Part shown: positions 33,675 to 45,782 of the stretch, in pieces
Layout of the letters: the number at the start of each line of letters is the position of its first letter
Numbering within the stretch: position 1 is the stretch's first letter
Source: Phialophora verrucosa
Taxonomy: Eukaryota > Ascomycota > Eurotiomycetes > Chaetothyriales > Herpotrichiellaceae
Reading direction: 5' to 3'
Assembly (NCBI GenBank): GCA_002099365.1
Contig: MSED01000008.1
Span: forward strand, 1,488,001 to 1,552,000
DNA length: 64,000 nt
The notes under the pieces: generated by a model
The model's input: the letters and a program-made list of their open reading frames with translations, nothing else
Told to the model about the DNA's origin: nothing
Database searches by the model: none
Made by a program: the position numbers and the translations under genes

Positions 33675-35039
33675 ATGGCTGCAATACTACCAAGGCGTGG
33701 TAACTATGTCTGCCGTTCATGTCAAAGGCTCTCTACAGCGCAACCGAGTCGGCGACAATTTATCTCGCAAGTCGCCAATCCTCCGAAGCAAGAAGTCACC
33801 TCGAACTCCAGGCGCACCATTGCGATACCGCTGAGAAAACGGGCGACGCAGAACCCACAGAACAGGTTGACGCAAGCAAGGATATCCAAGCCAGCGAATA
33901 CGCGAATCCCTTTGGCAACACCCCCCTCCAATACTATAGGCGACCCGGCTCAAAAACTGAAAGAAGTCGAGAAATTCGTCGCGCATGTACAGTCCACCGA
34001 CGCGGCAGCAGACCATGATGACGTCCTCGAAACCCTCATGGACATGTACGAGCTGTCGAACGTGCTGGTCCACGGTACAAGGACGATACCAGATGTGGAC
34101 GGCCCGACCTCCTCCTCGTCCTCTACCTCGGCCCCGGCCTCCGCCTCCCAAGGCAAAGATCTAGAAGACGCCCTCCTCGACGACCTGGCGGAAGAGAAGT
34201 CAGCATCGACGGCCTCACGGACCATCGACTCCGTGTCACCAGCACAAAACCAAATGACGTTGTCCTTCCGCACCAGCACCGCAGCCACGCTCTCCCACCT
34301 CTCGTACACTCTCCTCCGCGATCCGAAAGTCTACATCACCGAAGATATGCTGCAGATGTATGTGCGCATGCTCTGCCAGCTGGGCAAACCCGAGTACCTA
34401 CCGGAGATATTCCACCTGTATGCCACGAAACCGATCCCCAAGGCCGACACGGCCAATCCAGTCCGGTACTCGTCCCCGTGGCCAAAGCTGCCCAAGTACG
34501 CCGTCCCCATTGACTTGGCGGAGGCGGCGCTGGAGAGCGCCATCCTGAAGAAGAACCTGCCGCTCGCGGTGGCCATCATCGACACCACGGTCGCGGCGCC
34601 GGCGTTCCGCACAAGCAAGGTCCTCCGCCGGGCAGGCGTGCCGGGGCTGCTCGTCGGGGCGACGCCGCTGGTGGCGTACGCGGGCGCGGACTGGGTCTCG
34701 CGGTGGCAGAACACCATGGACGTCGAAATGGCCAAATGGACGGCCGTCGCCGGCGCGGCCGCGTACATTGGCACGTTGAGCACGATCGGCTTCGTCGCCG
34801 TCACCACGTACAACGATCAGATGGCCCGCGTGGTGTGGCGGCCCGGTACGTATTTGAGCAGCCGCTGGCTCCGCGAGGAGGAGAGGCGCTTCTTTGACCG
34901 CCTGGCTTTGGCGTGGGGGTTTCAGGAGAAAGAACGCTGGGGCGAGGAGCATGGCGCCGAGTGGATGCGCTTGAGGGATGAGGTCGGCCTCAGGGATATG
35001 ATTCTTGATAAGACCGACTTGATGGAGGGCATGCAGTAG
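33675..35039 (+). CDS. predicted mitochondrial membrane protein, unknown function
   Basis: Single-exon protein of 454 residues. The start at 33675 gives MAAILPRRGNYVCRSCQRL, a basic N-terminus with CRSC that is common in fungal mitochondrial proteins imported to the matrix. A Ser/Ala-rich acidic linker follows near 150-200, then a helical section that looks repeat-like (TEDMLQMYVRMLCQLGKPEYLPEIFHLY resembles a pentatricopeptide-type helix pair). Two hydrophobic segments come late (GVPGLLVGATPLVAYAGADW and AVAGAAAYIGTLSTIGFVAV), followed by a charged conserved-looking tail with WRPGTYLSSRWLREEERRFFD. It may be an inner membrane factor for mitochondrial gene expression, but this is a guess from layout. 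No enzyme motif is seen. Confidence 0.7.
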   Translation: MAAILPRRGNYVCRSCQRLSTAQPSRRQFISQVANPPKQEVTSNSRRTIAIPLRKRATQNPQNRLTQARISKPANTRIPLATPPSNTIGDPAQKLKEVEKFVAHVQSTDAAADHDDVLETLMDMYELSNVLVHGTRTIPDVDGPTSSSSSTSAPASASQGKDLEDALLDDLAEEKSASTASRTIDSVSPAQNQMTLSFRTSTAATLSHLSYTLLRDPKVYITEDMLQMYVRMLCQLGKPEYLPEIFHLYATKPIPKADTANPVRYSSPWPKLPKYAVPIDLAEAALESAILKKNLPLAVAIIDTTVAAPAFRTSKVLRRAGVPGLLVGATPLVAYAGADWVSRWQNTMDVEMAKWTAVAGAAAYIGTLSTIGFVAVTTYNDQMARVVWRPGTYLSSRWLREEERRFFDRLALAWGFQEKERWGEEHGAEWMRLRDEVGLRDMILDKTDLMEGMQ

Positions 35040-35520
35040 ACCGGACAGAGAGCGAGTATACTAAGTAAAAGGTGACAACAGGAGAGCGAGTATACTAAGT
35101 AAAAAGGTGACAACAGGAGAGCGAGTAACTTGCGAGAGGAGACAGCGTAATGAGCACAATACGAGCACGAGCACGAACATGCGCAGGATGCGAGCAAAAC
35201 TTCTTATCTTCGAATCGATTGGCTCTTCGTTTCTCCCAGCATGGGTTCTGTTCAAGTATCTATCATCCTCGACTTTTCCGTCGGCACCTTCGTCCAGCGG
35301 GGAGGTTTTTGTTCGAGTATGTCTATCCTTTGGTTTTGGCCGCGCCAGCCAGATGTCATGCTCTTGGAATGAGAACCCTCGATTTCTCATGCCCGTCCTA
35401 TCTCCACTGATCGTCCACGCACACGGGTATGGCTGAGACCACCCAGATGACCCATCCTACTTTGGTTGGTATTATGGCGAAGAACCACCCCCACCGCCCA
35501 AAGACAGAGAGATCTGTAAC
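35040..35520. other. intergenic, convergent 3' flanks with tandem repeat
   Basis: Space between convergent stops. It contains a 34/35-base tandem repeat and is otherwise empty. Confidence 0.5.
35048..35126. repeat. 34/35-base minisatellite, 2.3 copies
   Basis: The unit starts GAGAGCGAGTATACTAAG and ends GGTGACAACAG. Copies begin at 35048, 35082 and 35117 (partial). The second copy has one more A in an A run. Confidence 0.9.
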
Positions 35521-36361
35521 TTAGTACAATCTCTTGGGCGGGCTCATGCTAGCTTTGATGGTCAAGCTGCCCACGTTCTGCCATCCCTTCTTCAACAGCG
35601 AGACCAGGTAGTTGATGGCCAACATGATGTTGCTGATCAGCTCGTCCTCGGTCATGCCAACGTTCCCGACCGCGACGCCCATGCACAGCACCTTCTTCAG
35701 CTGGAACTTGATCGTGCTCTTGACCTCGACGATCTTGCTGTTGAGATCTTCGGCGTGCGAGATGGGCGTGGGGAACTTGCCGGCCTTGGAGAGACCGGGG
35801 CCCAAGAGACGCGGGATCTGCTTGATCAGGGAGTCCGAGGACAGGAAGGCGTCGTACTTGCGGGCCAGCTTCTTGATCAGCTTCTTGTTCTTGTTGAGCT
35901 TCTTCAGGTCGTCCGAGGACATGGCGTCCACGCCCGCGTGTTTGGCCCGGTCGATGTCGTGCTGGTCGCCGAGAACACTACCGTCATGTCAGTATCTGCA
36001 AGGTGTCCATTCCCTCCCCCCTCCTCTTTGCTCCAACTCTTCGTGATGCTGGCGTTTCTGGGGGTTCGGGTTCGGAAAGACATACCAGATGGACATGTTC
36101 GGGCGGGGCACCGTGGGCAGCTTGATGGTGCCAGAGAAACGCTTGTCGCGCTGCGGGTCGTACGCTTTCAGCCCGATTTGCAGCTCAACGCTTTCCAGAA
36201 AATTGCGTTTCTTCTCATTGTTGGAGTAGTCGAGAATTTCCTTGACATTCGTGCGAACGTGGGCTGCGGAGGGGTGGCGAATGGTCAGTCAACACCATAT
36301 TGAAGTAGGAGGGACAATATGCCAGCGAATGTGTCTGCTTACCGACTGTGATTTTCGACAT
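35521..36361 (-). CDS. rpl10a: 60S ribosomal protein uL1 (L10a/RPL1)
   Basis: Component of the large ribosomal subunit that forms the L1 stalk at the tRNA exit site. The three exons on the minus strand are 36361-36343 (19 bases), 36263-36086 and 35977-35521, giving exactly 217 residues, the normal eukaryotic length. The sequence starts MSKITV and has the family blocks [31 protein letters not shown], and [20 protein letters not shown], with the C-terminal [16 protein letters not shown]. The very short first exon is typical of fungal ribosomal protein genes. It shares a 770-base divergent region with a GNAT gene. There is no sign of damage. Confidence 0.98.
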
Positions 36362-37133
36362 GATGGACACAGTCTTCCAGAAGAATTTACGAAATTCTTA
36401 TGGTGTGCGCGCTTCGAGATGTTGTCGAGATTCGAATTTACAGGAATAGAGAGTCGTGCGGAGTTTCGTAGTTGTGCGAGCAAGCGCAAGATCGACTAGC
36501 CCTTATTGGAATAGCGTGTCTAGTGGTCCATCTCGCGAGAGTGCGAAGCAGGTCAGGCAGGTTTACCGAAGAATGCCGTATCAGCCTTTGCCTCTGTCAA
36601 ACAAATTCTCCATCGCTACCACTACGTGTGGAAAACTAGGACAATTTGGAAGCCCTGGATTCAAGTTCTCACTGTCGTTCTTGCTACGGTATTTTTTTTT
36701 CTTTGAAATTTCTAGTGACCGGGAGGCTCAGGTAGCAGTATCAGTCATTGTGAGCGTCGATTATTCTTAGTAAATCGACTAGTCCAGAAACAGATTGGCC
36801 GGATATCCAGCGAGCCCAGGACACGGAGCCACCAGCTGCCACTCCTGTCTCCAAACTCGTGGACGCAGTGCCGAGTTTATACTGGTCATCAAATAGACAA
36901 ATCAATTGCCCTCCATTTTTGTGGCTGCTTGGTCTTGACTTGAGGAGCTTGTTCGTATTCAGAGTCGGGGCTGATGCTACCTTACTCTGCGACCAAGTCA
37001 AGAGAAGCACCTGAGTGAGTCATGGCTGGCCATGAAATCCGCATAAAGATCTGTTGATTCCCCCACAAAGTATATCGCAGGGCATTGACCGGTCATCCGG
37101 ACCCTCACTCTGGCATCAAAAACGACCGTGACC
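36362..37133. promoter_or_regulatory. divergent promoter of RPL10A and GNAT genes
   Basis: The two genes start on either side of this stretch on opposite strands. It has a T-rich run at about 36690-36712 and no coding sequence. Specific sites were not assigned. Confidence 0.45.
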
Positions 37134-37739
37134 ATGGCTTCTTTCTCCATTGACGTACTTCCTAATCCCGCCCCAGACCATGATACCCTCCTTGAATACT
37201 CGGCGAGACTCAGAAGGCTCCGACTGAGATCCCTAAAAGAAGACCCGAAAAGTTTTATTTCAAAGTATGAGAATGAAGTCGACCAGCAACAAGATTTCTG
37301 GTTGAACAGGCTCATGGCGGATCGTGTCGTCCACCTGGTCCTGGCTCACGACGATGGAGTAAATCCGAACACGGCTTTATCAGAGAAACAATGGGTGGGA
37401 TTCGTGGTCATATCTGCTGCCCCCAGCGACCAAGCCCGTGACATTTCCTCGCCTGCCGAATGGTTCATGGCGGCTGTCTATATCGAACCTGAAGTGCGCG
37501 GTCAAGGACTGGGCAGGCGTCTTGTTCAAGCGACCATCGACTATATCAAAGCCCATGGCTCGACAGCGGATAGGAAACCTGTATGCTGTTTTACGAGTGT
37601 CCGTCACGGCAATGACGACGCATTAGAGCTGTATCAGAGGCTTGGATTTCGCATCATCGACCCGAACAAGCACATGGAAAAAGACGGGAAAGAATATCTC
37701 GTGACAGATTTGAGGATTGATTTGCAGTGGGAGAGCTGA
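37134..37739 (+). CDS. GNAT family N-acetyltransferase
   Basis: Single-exon protein of 201 residues with a GNAT acetyl-CoA-binding fold. Motif A is clear: beta strand AAVYIEPE then RGQGLG at 122-127, the Q/R-x-x-G-x-G pyrophosphate-binding loop. Motif B follows as DDALELYQRLGFRIID, with the Tyr and LGF typical of the family. The N-terminal part (LRRLRLRSLKEDPKSFISKYENE) is like the alpha1-alpha2 region of small cytosolic GNATs in which the Ala-Phe/Ser-Phe motif leads the fold. I chose the ATG at 37134; an adjacent GTG is not a likely start in a fungus. The substrate could be a polyamine, amino acid or xenobiotic amine; it cannot be told. Confidence 0.88.
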   Translation: MASFSIDVLPNPAPDHDTLLEYSARLRRLRLRSLKEDPKSFISKYENEVDQQQDFWLNRLMADRVVHLVLAHDDGVNPNTALSEKQWVGFVVISAAPSDQARDISSPAEWFMAAVYIEPEVRGQGLGRRLVQATIDYIKAHGSTADRKPVCCFTSVRHGNDDALELYQRLGFRIIDPNKHMEKDGKEYLVTDLRIDLQWES

Positions 37740-39247
<1,508 letters not shown>

Positions 39248-40098
39248 ACGACTCCATTGTGCAAGCACGAGCCACGGGCCCAGGGAAGAAAACGGTCGCC
39301 TTGAACACAACATTGCTCCCCACACAGCCTATCTCTCCAAATTGTCTCCGCAGGACCTGCAGTCATTCCCAGTGTGTCCGAAGAATCAATTCGTGGCTGC
39401 AGCCAGCTTGCAAGGTGATAGGGTGAATAGGATGACAAAAGCCCCCTTCATTCGACGCATACTCACGATTTGCTTTGTGTCTGGTGTGTCGCACGTCTCA
39501 CATGGTTTTCCTCGGGGGGAGTTGAGTCTCTTAGGTAGTGATAGTTCTGACCTTTTTGTGCAAATTGCTGGCATACCTTGGTTTCGGCGGCAGGATCCGG
39601 GACCTGTAACTCCAAGTATTGCAGAAACACGAAGACAAGGTTGCAAGCAATGAATAGAATTGGGTTTCTTGAGTGTTCCGTTCGCCTCGATAATTGTGTT
39701 GCCTGTCAATCCAGTCGTACGAGTACACCCATCACCTCGTGCTGCTCCACTTGTCGCCCCGTAAGGTGAAGGCAGAGCCAAACTCCGCCGCGCAGAATGA
39801 CGAGTTCCCCAACTGTCAACTCGGGCACCAACCACTGCACACCTCAAGAGGGTGCCACGAAAAAGCATATCACCATAAGCCTGTATTGATATATGAATAT
39901 TTGCAGAGTGGCAGCCTGTTGCTCTTGCAGTCGTCACGGCGTTTGTACGCACTGGGACCATTTCCCACCTCACGCGAGCCTCCGTCTTCGTCTGGCGCTG
40001 CCCAAACACGACTCCTGTTGGAGCGAATACTGTAACAATACCTGAAGAACGGGCGAAGAGAGCCGCAGAACATCAATCCTTCGACCGTCAACGGCATC
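39248..40098. other. intergenic
   Basis: Spacer between ARF1 and the verprolin gene, holding the ARF1 3' flank and the verprolin promoter. Nothing else recognised. Confidence 0.5.
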
Positions 40099-41654
40099 AT
40101 GCCTGCTCCACCACCTCCACCGCCGCCGCCGCCTCCTCCCCCTCCTCCGGGTATGGGTGGCCCTCCACCACCTCCGCCGTTACCTGGGAACTCTCTTCCT
40201 GCGGCTCCGCCGAAGGCAGTTGCGAAAGGTCGGGTACGTTACATGGCCCTGGGATGAATACAAGGACAGAGAATGATACATTGGACGCGTGCGAGGCAAG
40301 TTGCTGACATCACGCGCAGGACGCTTTGCTGTCGGATATCACGAAAGGCGCAAGGCTGAAGAAAGCCACCACAAATGACCGTTCAGCGCCTCTGATAGGC
40401 AAAAGTTCAGGCGGCGGGGGAGGACCTGTTGCAGGAGCACCACCGGTACCTGGAGGAGGCTTAAAGCCTCCGGGTGGCCTCGCACCACCTGTTCCAGGTG
40501 GAGCGAATCGAGCCCGAAGCCACAGTGACGCTGGACGAGAGTCGACAGTCAGCCTCGACGGACCGCCACAATTGGCGGGATTACTTGCTGGAGGCATTCC
40601 CAAGTTAAGGAAGACCCGAGGAGGGGTTGAGACAGGAGCCGGCGGAGATGGTGCTCATTCAGACTCCGAAACATCTATGCCAGGCCCTCCGCGGCCTCCT
40701 GTTGCGGCACCCCCTCGTATTCCATCAATGCCTGCTCCTCCGGTACCGGGTTTCAGACCTCCTCTTCCAGGATCAGTGGATTCCGCGCCAGCAGTCCCGA
40801 GTCCACTCGCCAACCTGAAAAAGCCTCCTCCGAAACCACTGTCCAAGCCTTCATCAGTGGCCAACCTCGTGGCTGGAAAGCCACCTCCGCCTCCGCCAGC
40901 TTCACGCAAAGTAAGCGCTGCTGCTGCTCCTCCACCATCGGCACCACCCCCTCCGCCTTCGTCATTCAGTTCTATTCCTCCAGCGCCGCCGCCTCCCCCG
41001 CCGCCCCCCTCAATAAGCCCGGCTCCCCCAGCGCCGCCTCCACCTCCACCCCCGACGGCAAGCCCGTTATTTGCACCTCCTCCTCCGCCACCTCCATCAG
41101 TCAGCCCAGCTCCTCCTGCCCCGCCTCCGCCACCGCCGCCGACAAGTTCAGCGCCCTCATTTGCACCACCACCGCCACCACCACCTCCTCCGCCATCCCT
41201 ACCGCCATCAACCTCAGCAGGACCTCCCTCGAGATCGACACCACCACCTCCCCCTCCAGGCCCACCTCCGCCGCCCAGTCAACCACCAGCGACAAACGGA
41301 GCGGGATCGTCATTAGCACAGAGAGCAGCAGTAGCTGCATTTGGCAGACAATCTTCCTACCAGCCTCCTGATGCTCCTCCATCGCCCTCGTCTCCCATCT
41401 CACCGCCAGCATCGCGACGCGTTTCTCAAATTCCATCGCGCCCAGGGCTGGACCCGAGCTCATACACACTAACCAATGGAGGCTCATTTGGCCTCTCCAG
41501 CGGATCAGGTGGTCCGATCCGTATCGAAGACAACAGGTGGAAGTTCCAGGATGAGAGCCAATTACCTCCGCCGCGGCAGTTTACAGGGGTGCAGAAGAGG
41601 TACCGGGCAGGAAGGGGGAGTACTGTTCCCCTTGATCTTGCGAGTCTGGAATGA
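40099..41654 (+). CDS. vrp1: verprolin / WASP-interacting protein
   Basis: Actin regulator that binds monomeric actin and WASP at sites of endocytosis and polar growth. Two exons (40099-40233, 40320-41654; intron 86 bases) give 489 residues. The N-terminus is a polyproline tract of at least a dozen residues (profilin binding), followed at about 46-62 by a WH2 motif LLSDITKGARLKK, split from the tract by the intron. A long run of Pro-rich blocks with APPPPPP units and SH3-type sites follows. The C-terminus has the WASP-binding signature: IRIEDNRWKF, LPPPRQFTG and a basic KRYRAGRG before VPLDL. All three hallmark regions of WIP/Vrp1 are present and in order. Proline repeats make internal length variable between isolates. 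Confidence 0.93.
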
Positions 41655-42639
41655 GAAGGCACTAGTGATGGGCAGTTGTCACTATTCATGGAGATCCAGA
41701 CCATACCATCGCTCCCCATGATTTGCAACATCAGAACCAACGGTCCACATTCGACGCGTTGAACTCTTGCTGTTGGGGTCCCGGTTCAGAGTCTTGATGA
41801 TTGTCGGTTCCCTCTCATCACGTCTTCTCAGAGCGACGCTCCATGGGGACCCTTGGGGCGTGCGGAGAAGTGAGGAGGCTACGGGAAATACATCCGCACG
41901 TCACTTGAGCAAGACAAGAAGCCACAAACCAATTGCAGGAGAGTTGAAATTCTTTGGGTAATGCGTGGCTGGTCGGGAAAGAGGCAGCGATCGTGGGATG
42001 AAACGTCCGAAGCATCATCCCCGAAAGTCAATGTGGTTAAGAGCGATACTGTACAGCAAAGCCGGGCAACACCAAGAGGCCGAGGGACCTTCGAAACAAT
42101 AACGAGTCTAAAACGGCAAGAGGAGAAGCCCGTGGCAGTCGTAGAATGAAGAGTAACACGCGATCTATGGATGGGAGGTCAATTCTACTTGGGGACTCGA
42201 CCATGCTGTGCTGCTCCCGCTATCTATTTCCTCTTCATACTCAGATCACCAGCTCTCGAAGCTTGACAGTCGTTCACTTATCCTTGACCCCTGCCTCTCT
42301 GGTACCTCTTCGTCGCAGGGATATTCACTGTCCCGTCACCTTCCCCTGCCTTGCCGGGCCAGAATAAGTTCATCTATCATCGCACCCCCAACCGAACCCT
42401 CCCGACTATAAATCCCTGCCTCACCACCCTTCTTTCCCGACTTTCTTTCTCTCCTACCATCATCCCAACATTTCACCCACCCATCGGGACTTTTTCTCTC
42501 GATTCATCCACTCTTCTACCACCTCTTTCGTACATCATCTACCTGGTATGTTCTTCGGATGTACCTTGCGGTCGTCCTCTCGATTCATCTACGAAAGGCT
42601 GACTGAGCTCAAGAAAATCGCATCTCATCAACCCTCAAG
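41655..42639. other. intergenic with CT-rich leader
   Basis: The first half is the verprolin 3' flank. From about 42200 to 42550 the plus strand is strongly pyrimidine-rich (TCTTTCTCTCC, CCCAAC runs), which is typical of strong fungal promoters and leaders. No gene seen. Confidence 0.5.
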
Positions 42640-43652
42640 ATGCCTATGGTATGGAACGACGAAGCCAACGCGCGGGTAAGTCTTGTCTTTCAGAGAGTCT
42701 ATGCCTCTAGGAGTGAAAGCTACTGCTATGCCGTTCCCAAGTCCTTCTCTTTACGGCGCTGGGAGAGCGAAAGTGCCAACTTGAAGGCGATTCGAAAACA
42801 GAAGCTGACTTGATTTCGTGACACATAGCTCTTTAGCGCTATCCTGGCAACTACCGACGTCAAGATTGATTTGAAGGCAGTTGCTGCGATCATGGGTCCT
42901 GGTACGTTCGCTTCGGCTTTTCGGATTCTTGCCCTGCCCTCACTCGAAGTGCACTACGGTACCGTCATCAGTCGCTACACGGCAAATACGGTGTGACGGG
43001 ATGGGAAGGTTCTATGTGGGCGCGCCCGCGCCCTTACCCTGCCCTCACCTGTCATGTCTACGATGGCACTCGCTTAGTCTCACCTCTCATGTCTACGTTG
43101 GCACTCACTTAGTCTCACAGCATGCGTATCTGTTGCTGTTGACGGGTGGATGAGAGTGTGGAGCGTGGATGTCCAGACAGGATATATCTTTCCTACCTTT
43201 CTTCCTATTGTTTAACATCTCCCCCCCTTTTCATCTAGCCCAACCCTTCAATTCCCTCATTCCTGCTTTCTTGATTGGAGATTCAAAGCCCACTAGCTAA
43301 CAGCACGATATCAGAATGCACGCCCAAGGCCCTGACACACCGGATAGCAGCCATCAAGAAGAAAGCGGGAGAATTGGCCGCCAACGGTAACAACAGCGCG
43401 ACCACTACTCAAGGTGCCAAGCCAGTCAATCCGCGCAAGCGTGCATCGAAATCCAATGCGACCGTGAACGACCATGTCCAGGACAAGGACACCGGACCAT
43501 CGGCCAAGAAAGCGAAGACCAATGGCGGCAGCACTGCAAAGGGGACTAAGAAGTCCGCTCCACCCGGTCAAGATGTCGTGAAAGAAGAAGACGACGAGAA
43601 GATCAAGCATGAAGATGGTGAAGAAGACGACGACAACGACGAGAGTGCGTGA
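42640..43652 (+). CDS. small nuclear-type protein with basic helix and acidic tail
   Basis: Protein of 148 residues in three exons (42640-42675, 42829-42901, 43315-43652). The N-terminus MPMVWNDEANARLFSAIL and the segment PKALTHRIAAIKKKAGE look like a small helical DNA-binding unit of Myb/SANT-like shape common in fungal proteins that begin with M-P-x-x-W. A basic Lys/Arg patch (PRKRASKS) that could serve nuclear import follows, then a Lys/Gly/Ser-rich stretch and a strongly acidic C-terminus (EEDDEKIKHEDGEEDDDNDE). The second intron is 413 bases, long for this window, and carries a 35-base tandem duplication. No known function; a chromatin-linked role is inferred from composition. Confidence 0.75.
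43046..43115. repeat. 35-base imperfect tandem duplication in an intron
   Basis: Copies at 43046-43080 and 43081-43115 differ at three sites. Both begin CACCTSTCATGTCTACG and end TTAGTCT. They lie in the second intron of the small nuclear-type gene. Confidence 0.9.
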
Positions 43653-43769
43653 GGTTGAGTATCAGGATCGGATTGTTCGCTGTCGTCGGTTCGTCGTGTG
43701 GAGGGGGGTTTCTTTTCTTTTCTTTGGCGTCTGCCTTGCTCGTCGACAACCATGTCATTACACGCTGAG

Positions 43770-43904
43770 ACATGGACATGGACATGGACACAGATGGTGG
43801 GCAGACCGGGCAGATCCAGATCCAGATCCAACCATCGGATCCGTGTATTGGCATTGGTATCTGCAATGGCATTGGAATACAGCACAGCACAGCACAGCAC
43901 AGCA
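43770..43904. repeat. cluster of ACATGG, CAGATC and CAGCA repeats
   Basis: Three repeat tracts follow one another: ACATGG hexamers at about 43770-43792, CAGATC hexamers at 43811-43830 and CAGCA pentamers at 43880-43904. Confidence 0.85.
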
Positions 43905-44431
43905 GAAAATCGACAGAACGAGCTGAACTTGAACTTGAGCTTAAACTTGATATTGATCTTGATCATGGTCTTTACACAGCGTACAGTAACCAGATCAAAC
44001 CAGACCGGCGTGAAGCGTAGGGCAGCGGAACCGCAGAACCTCAAGCGGCCAAGTGCGGACATGGAACAGTCACCAGTTGTAGTCGCGCGGACAGCCCGTT
44101 CTTTTTCGTTCTCTTAGGACATATCCTACAGTACCATAGGGATCGATGGGCTGGGACGTGAATAACATTGGTAATGCGCTGCTGCACCGATATGGCGCGA
44201 AGAGATCAGTACAAAATTGCATAGTGCAAAGGGTCTTGGACACGCTAATATCTCGTCTCATCTCGTCTCATGATCCCCGTCCGCGTACCAAGTCACTTGC
44301 ACCCAGGTGTTCGTTGGGAAGGAAGTTATCAGTAGCGATTGCTGATACCGGATGGGATGGATGTCAGGTCCGTCCGGGCTTTGTTATTTGACGAGGCGTT
44401 CAAGCGCAGGATATCAGATTCTTCATCAGGC

Positions 44432-44451
44432 GTGCTTGCTTGCTTGCTTGC
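44432..44451. repeat. TGCT tetranucleotide repeat
   Basis: Four to five copies of TGCT in tandem. Confidence 0.8.
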
Positions 44452-44508
44452 TCGATCGCTCGCTTGCTTCCTTTCATTCTTCTAGGCTGTATACAAAACG
44501 CTCAAACG

Positions 44509-44530
44509 GTACAGCACAGCACAGCACGGT
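44509..44530. repeat. second CAGCA pentamer tract
   Basis: Short ACAGC repeat like the one at 43880-43904, about 600 bases away. Confidence 0.8.
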
Positions 44531-44846
44531 ACAGTCTATCTCCGTTGGAAGCATTAGCAGAGATCCGCCTAACTATTAGTGTGTCGTCGCCCCATTTACA
44601 GTAGAATCCAGCGCCAAGGCAATGTGATGACCACGGCCAGCCACCCATCGCTACCCATCTTGCATGCCGAGGGACTAAATCCGGAATACAGTACATAGCT
44701 TTTAACCCGAGTCCCAGACGGCAGCTAATCCTCCGGCATACCCATTTGGTACTTCGCAAGATCGATATGGACGTCATGACTTCTCTAGTCGCTTACGACT
44801 TTCCAGATCGAAGTTCCTTGCAGCAGTAAGGTTTCGGGTCTCATGC

Positions 44847-45782
44847 TCACGCCTCGAGCATGAATATTCCTTCCTCGACCACCTGGCCGTCAATGTCAGG
44901 ACTTTCCCCAACAAGTGCCTTTTCCTTCACCACTTGAGAGCTCCGCGAAGCTTGCTGGACCGAGCCTTCAGCGCCGAGAATGCTGAGCCAGAAACGTTCC
45001 ATATAATGCCCCTCTTCTGGGTTGACGTCCTCCAGACGGTGAAAGTATTCATACGCTCGTGCATATACTTCCCGAGGCCTTCGCTGGATTGTTTGACGTG
45101 TGGCGGCGAACAGCGCTCCTTGCGTCCACCGGATTTCGCGTGGCGGGTTGGTCCATCGTGGGTCAGTCGTGTCGGTCGTGCCGTTGATCAAGTAGTTGAA
45201 GAATCGCTCAGGTGTATACTGGCTGAGATGGAGGCCTTTACCGCGTCGCTCGACCCAGGATGGTAGGTACTTGACGCCGTCCCAGTCTGAGAATGAGTTG
45301 ATCTTGCCGAGAGGGAGGATACCGCCTTGGGGTTTATTCTGGGCTTGAACGCCTTCGCTCGCCATCAAATCCGGGAGGTCTGTCAAACGCTTTGCCATGC
45401 CAACAATCTCATCCAGCGTAAGATCCGTGTGAGCGGGTGTACCGTCATTGACGTCGTGGATGTTCCCTTGCAGGAAGAGGGTCACGTCGGCGAGGGAATC
45501 GTAATTGTGAACAATGTGGTGGAGGTAGGTGTGGGATTCGCGGCCCCAGTTAGGGAGTGCCTTGGCTTCTCGGTAGGCAGACGGGTCGGTTGGGGGTTGG
45601 CCTTTGCTGTACACCGAGGCGAGGCTAGAGTAGGGTGACAGCCAATCCAGAGACTCATTGTAATGAGCGATGACGATGTCGAGTTGGCGGGTGTCCGGTG
45701 TTGGCGGAAGCGAAGGCGACGAGGTGATCGAATGACATGGTGTGAGATCAGGGGTGAGCAGGTTGGACGATGAGGAAGTCAT
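44847..45782 (-). CDS. DUF3431 family protein
   Basis: Single-exon protein of 311 residues from the ATG at 45782. After a Ser/Thr/Pro-rich head comes DIVIAHYNESLDWL, the mark of the fungal DUF3431 family, then a HTYLHHIVHNYDSLADVTLFLQGNIHD block and, later, RFWLSILG, all in the family order. These proteins look like distant glycosyltransferase relatives by their Tyr-Asn-Glu start and FLQG-x-x-H block, but activity is not established. The frame is open upstream to 45986, but the added 68 residues do not look like protein start; a signal anchor is absent in the shorter form. The C-terminus ends in an acidic Val/Glu-rich tail. The role is unknown. Confidence 0.88.
   Translation of the reverse strand: MTSSSSNLLTPDLTPCHSITSSPSLPPTPDTRQLDIVIAHYNESLDWLSPYSSLASVYSKGQPPTDPSAYREAKALPNWGRESHTYLHHIVHNYDSLADVTLFLQGNIHDVNDGTPAHTDLTLDEIVGMAKRLTDLPDLMASEGVQAQNKPQGGILPLGKINSFSDWDGVKYLPSWVERRGKGLHLSQYTPERFFNYLINGTTDTTDPRWTNPPREIRWTQGALFAATRQTIQRRPREVYARAYEYFHRLEDVNPEEGHYMERFWLSILGAEGSVQQASRSSQVVKEKALVGESPDIDGQVVEEGIFMLEA

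Larger units (their letters stand above)
43653..44846. other. intergenic, microsatellite-rich convergent flanks
   Basis: The space between two convergent genes is unusually rich in short tandem repeats, given separately. I see no gene in it. Confidence 0.5.

Noticed and set aside
40326..41487. Long minus-strand reading frames opposite the verprolin gene
   Set aside because: They are shadows of proline codon repeats (Gly-rich or Val/Glu-rich translations) and have no independent support.
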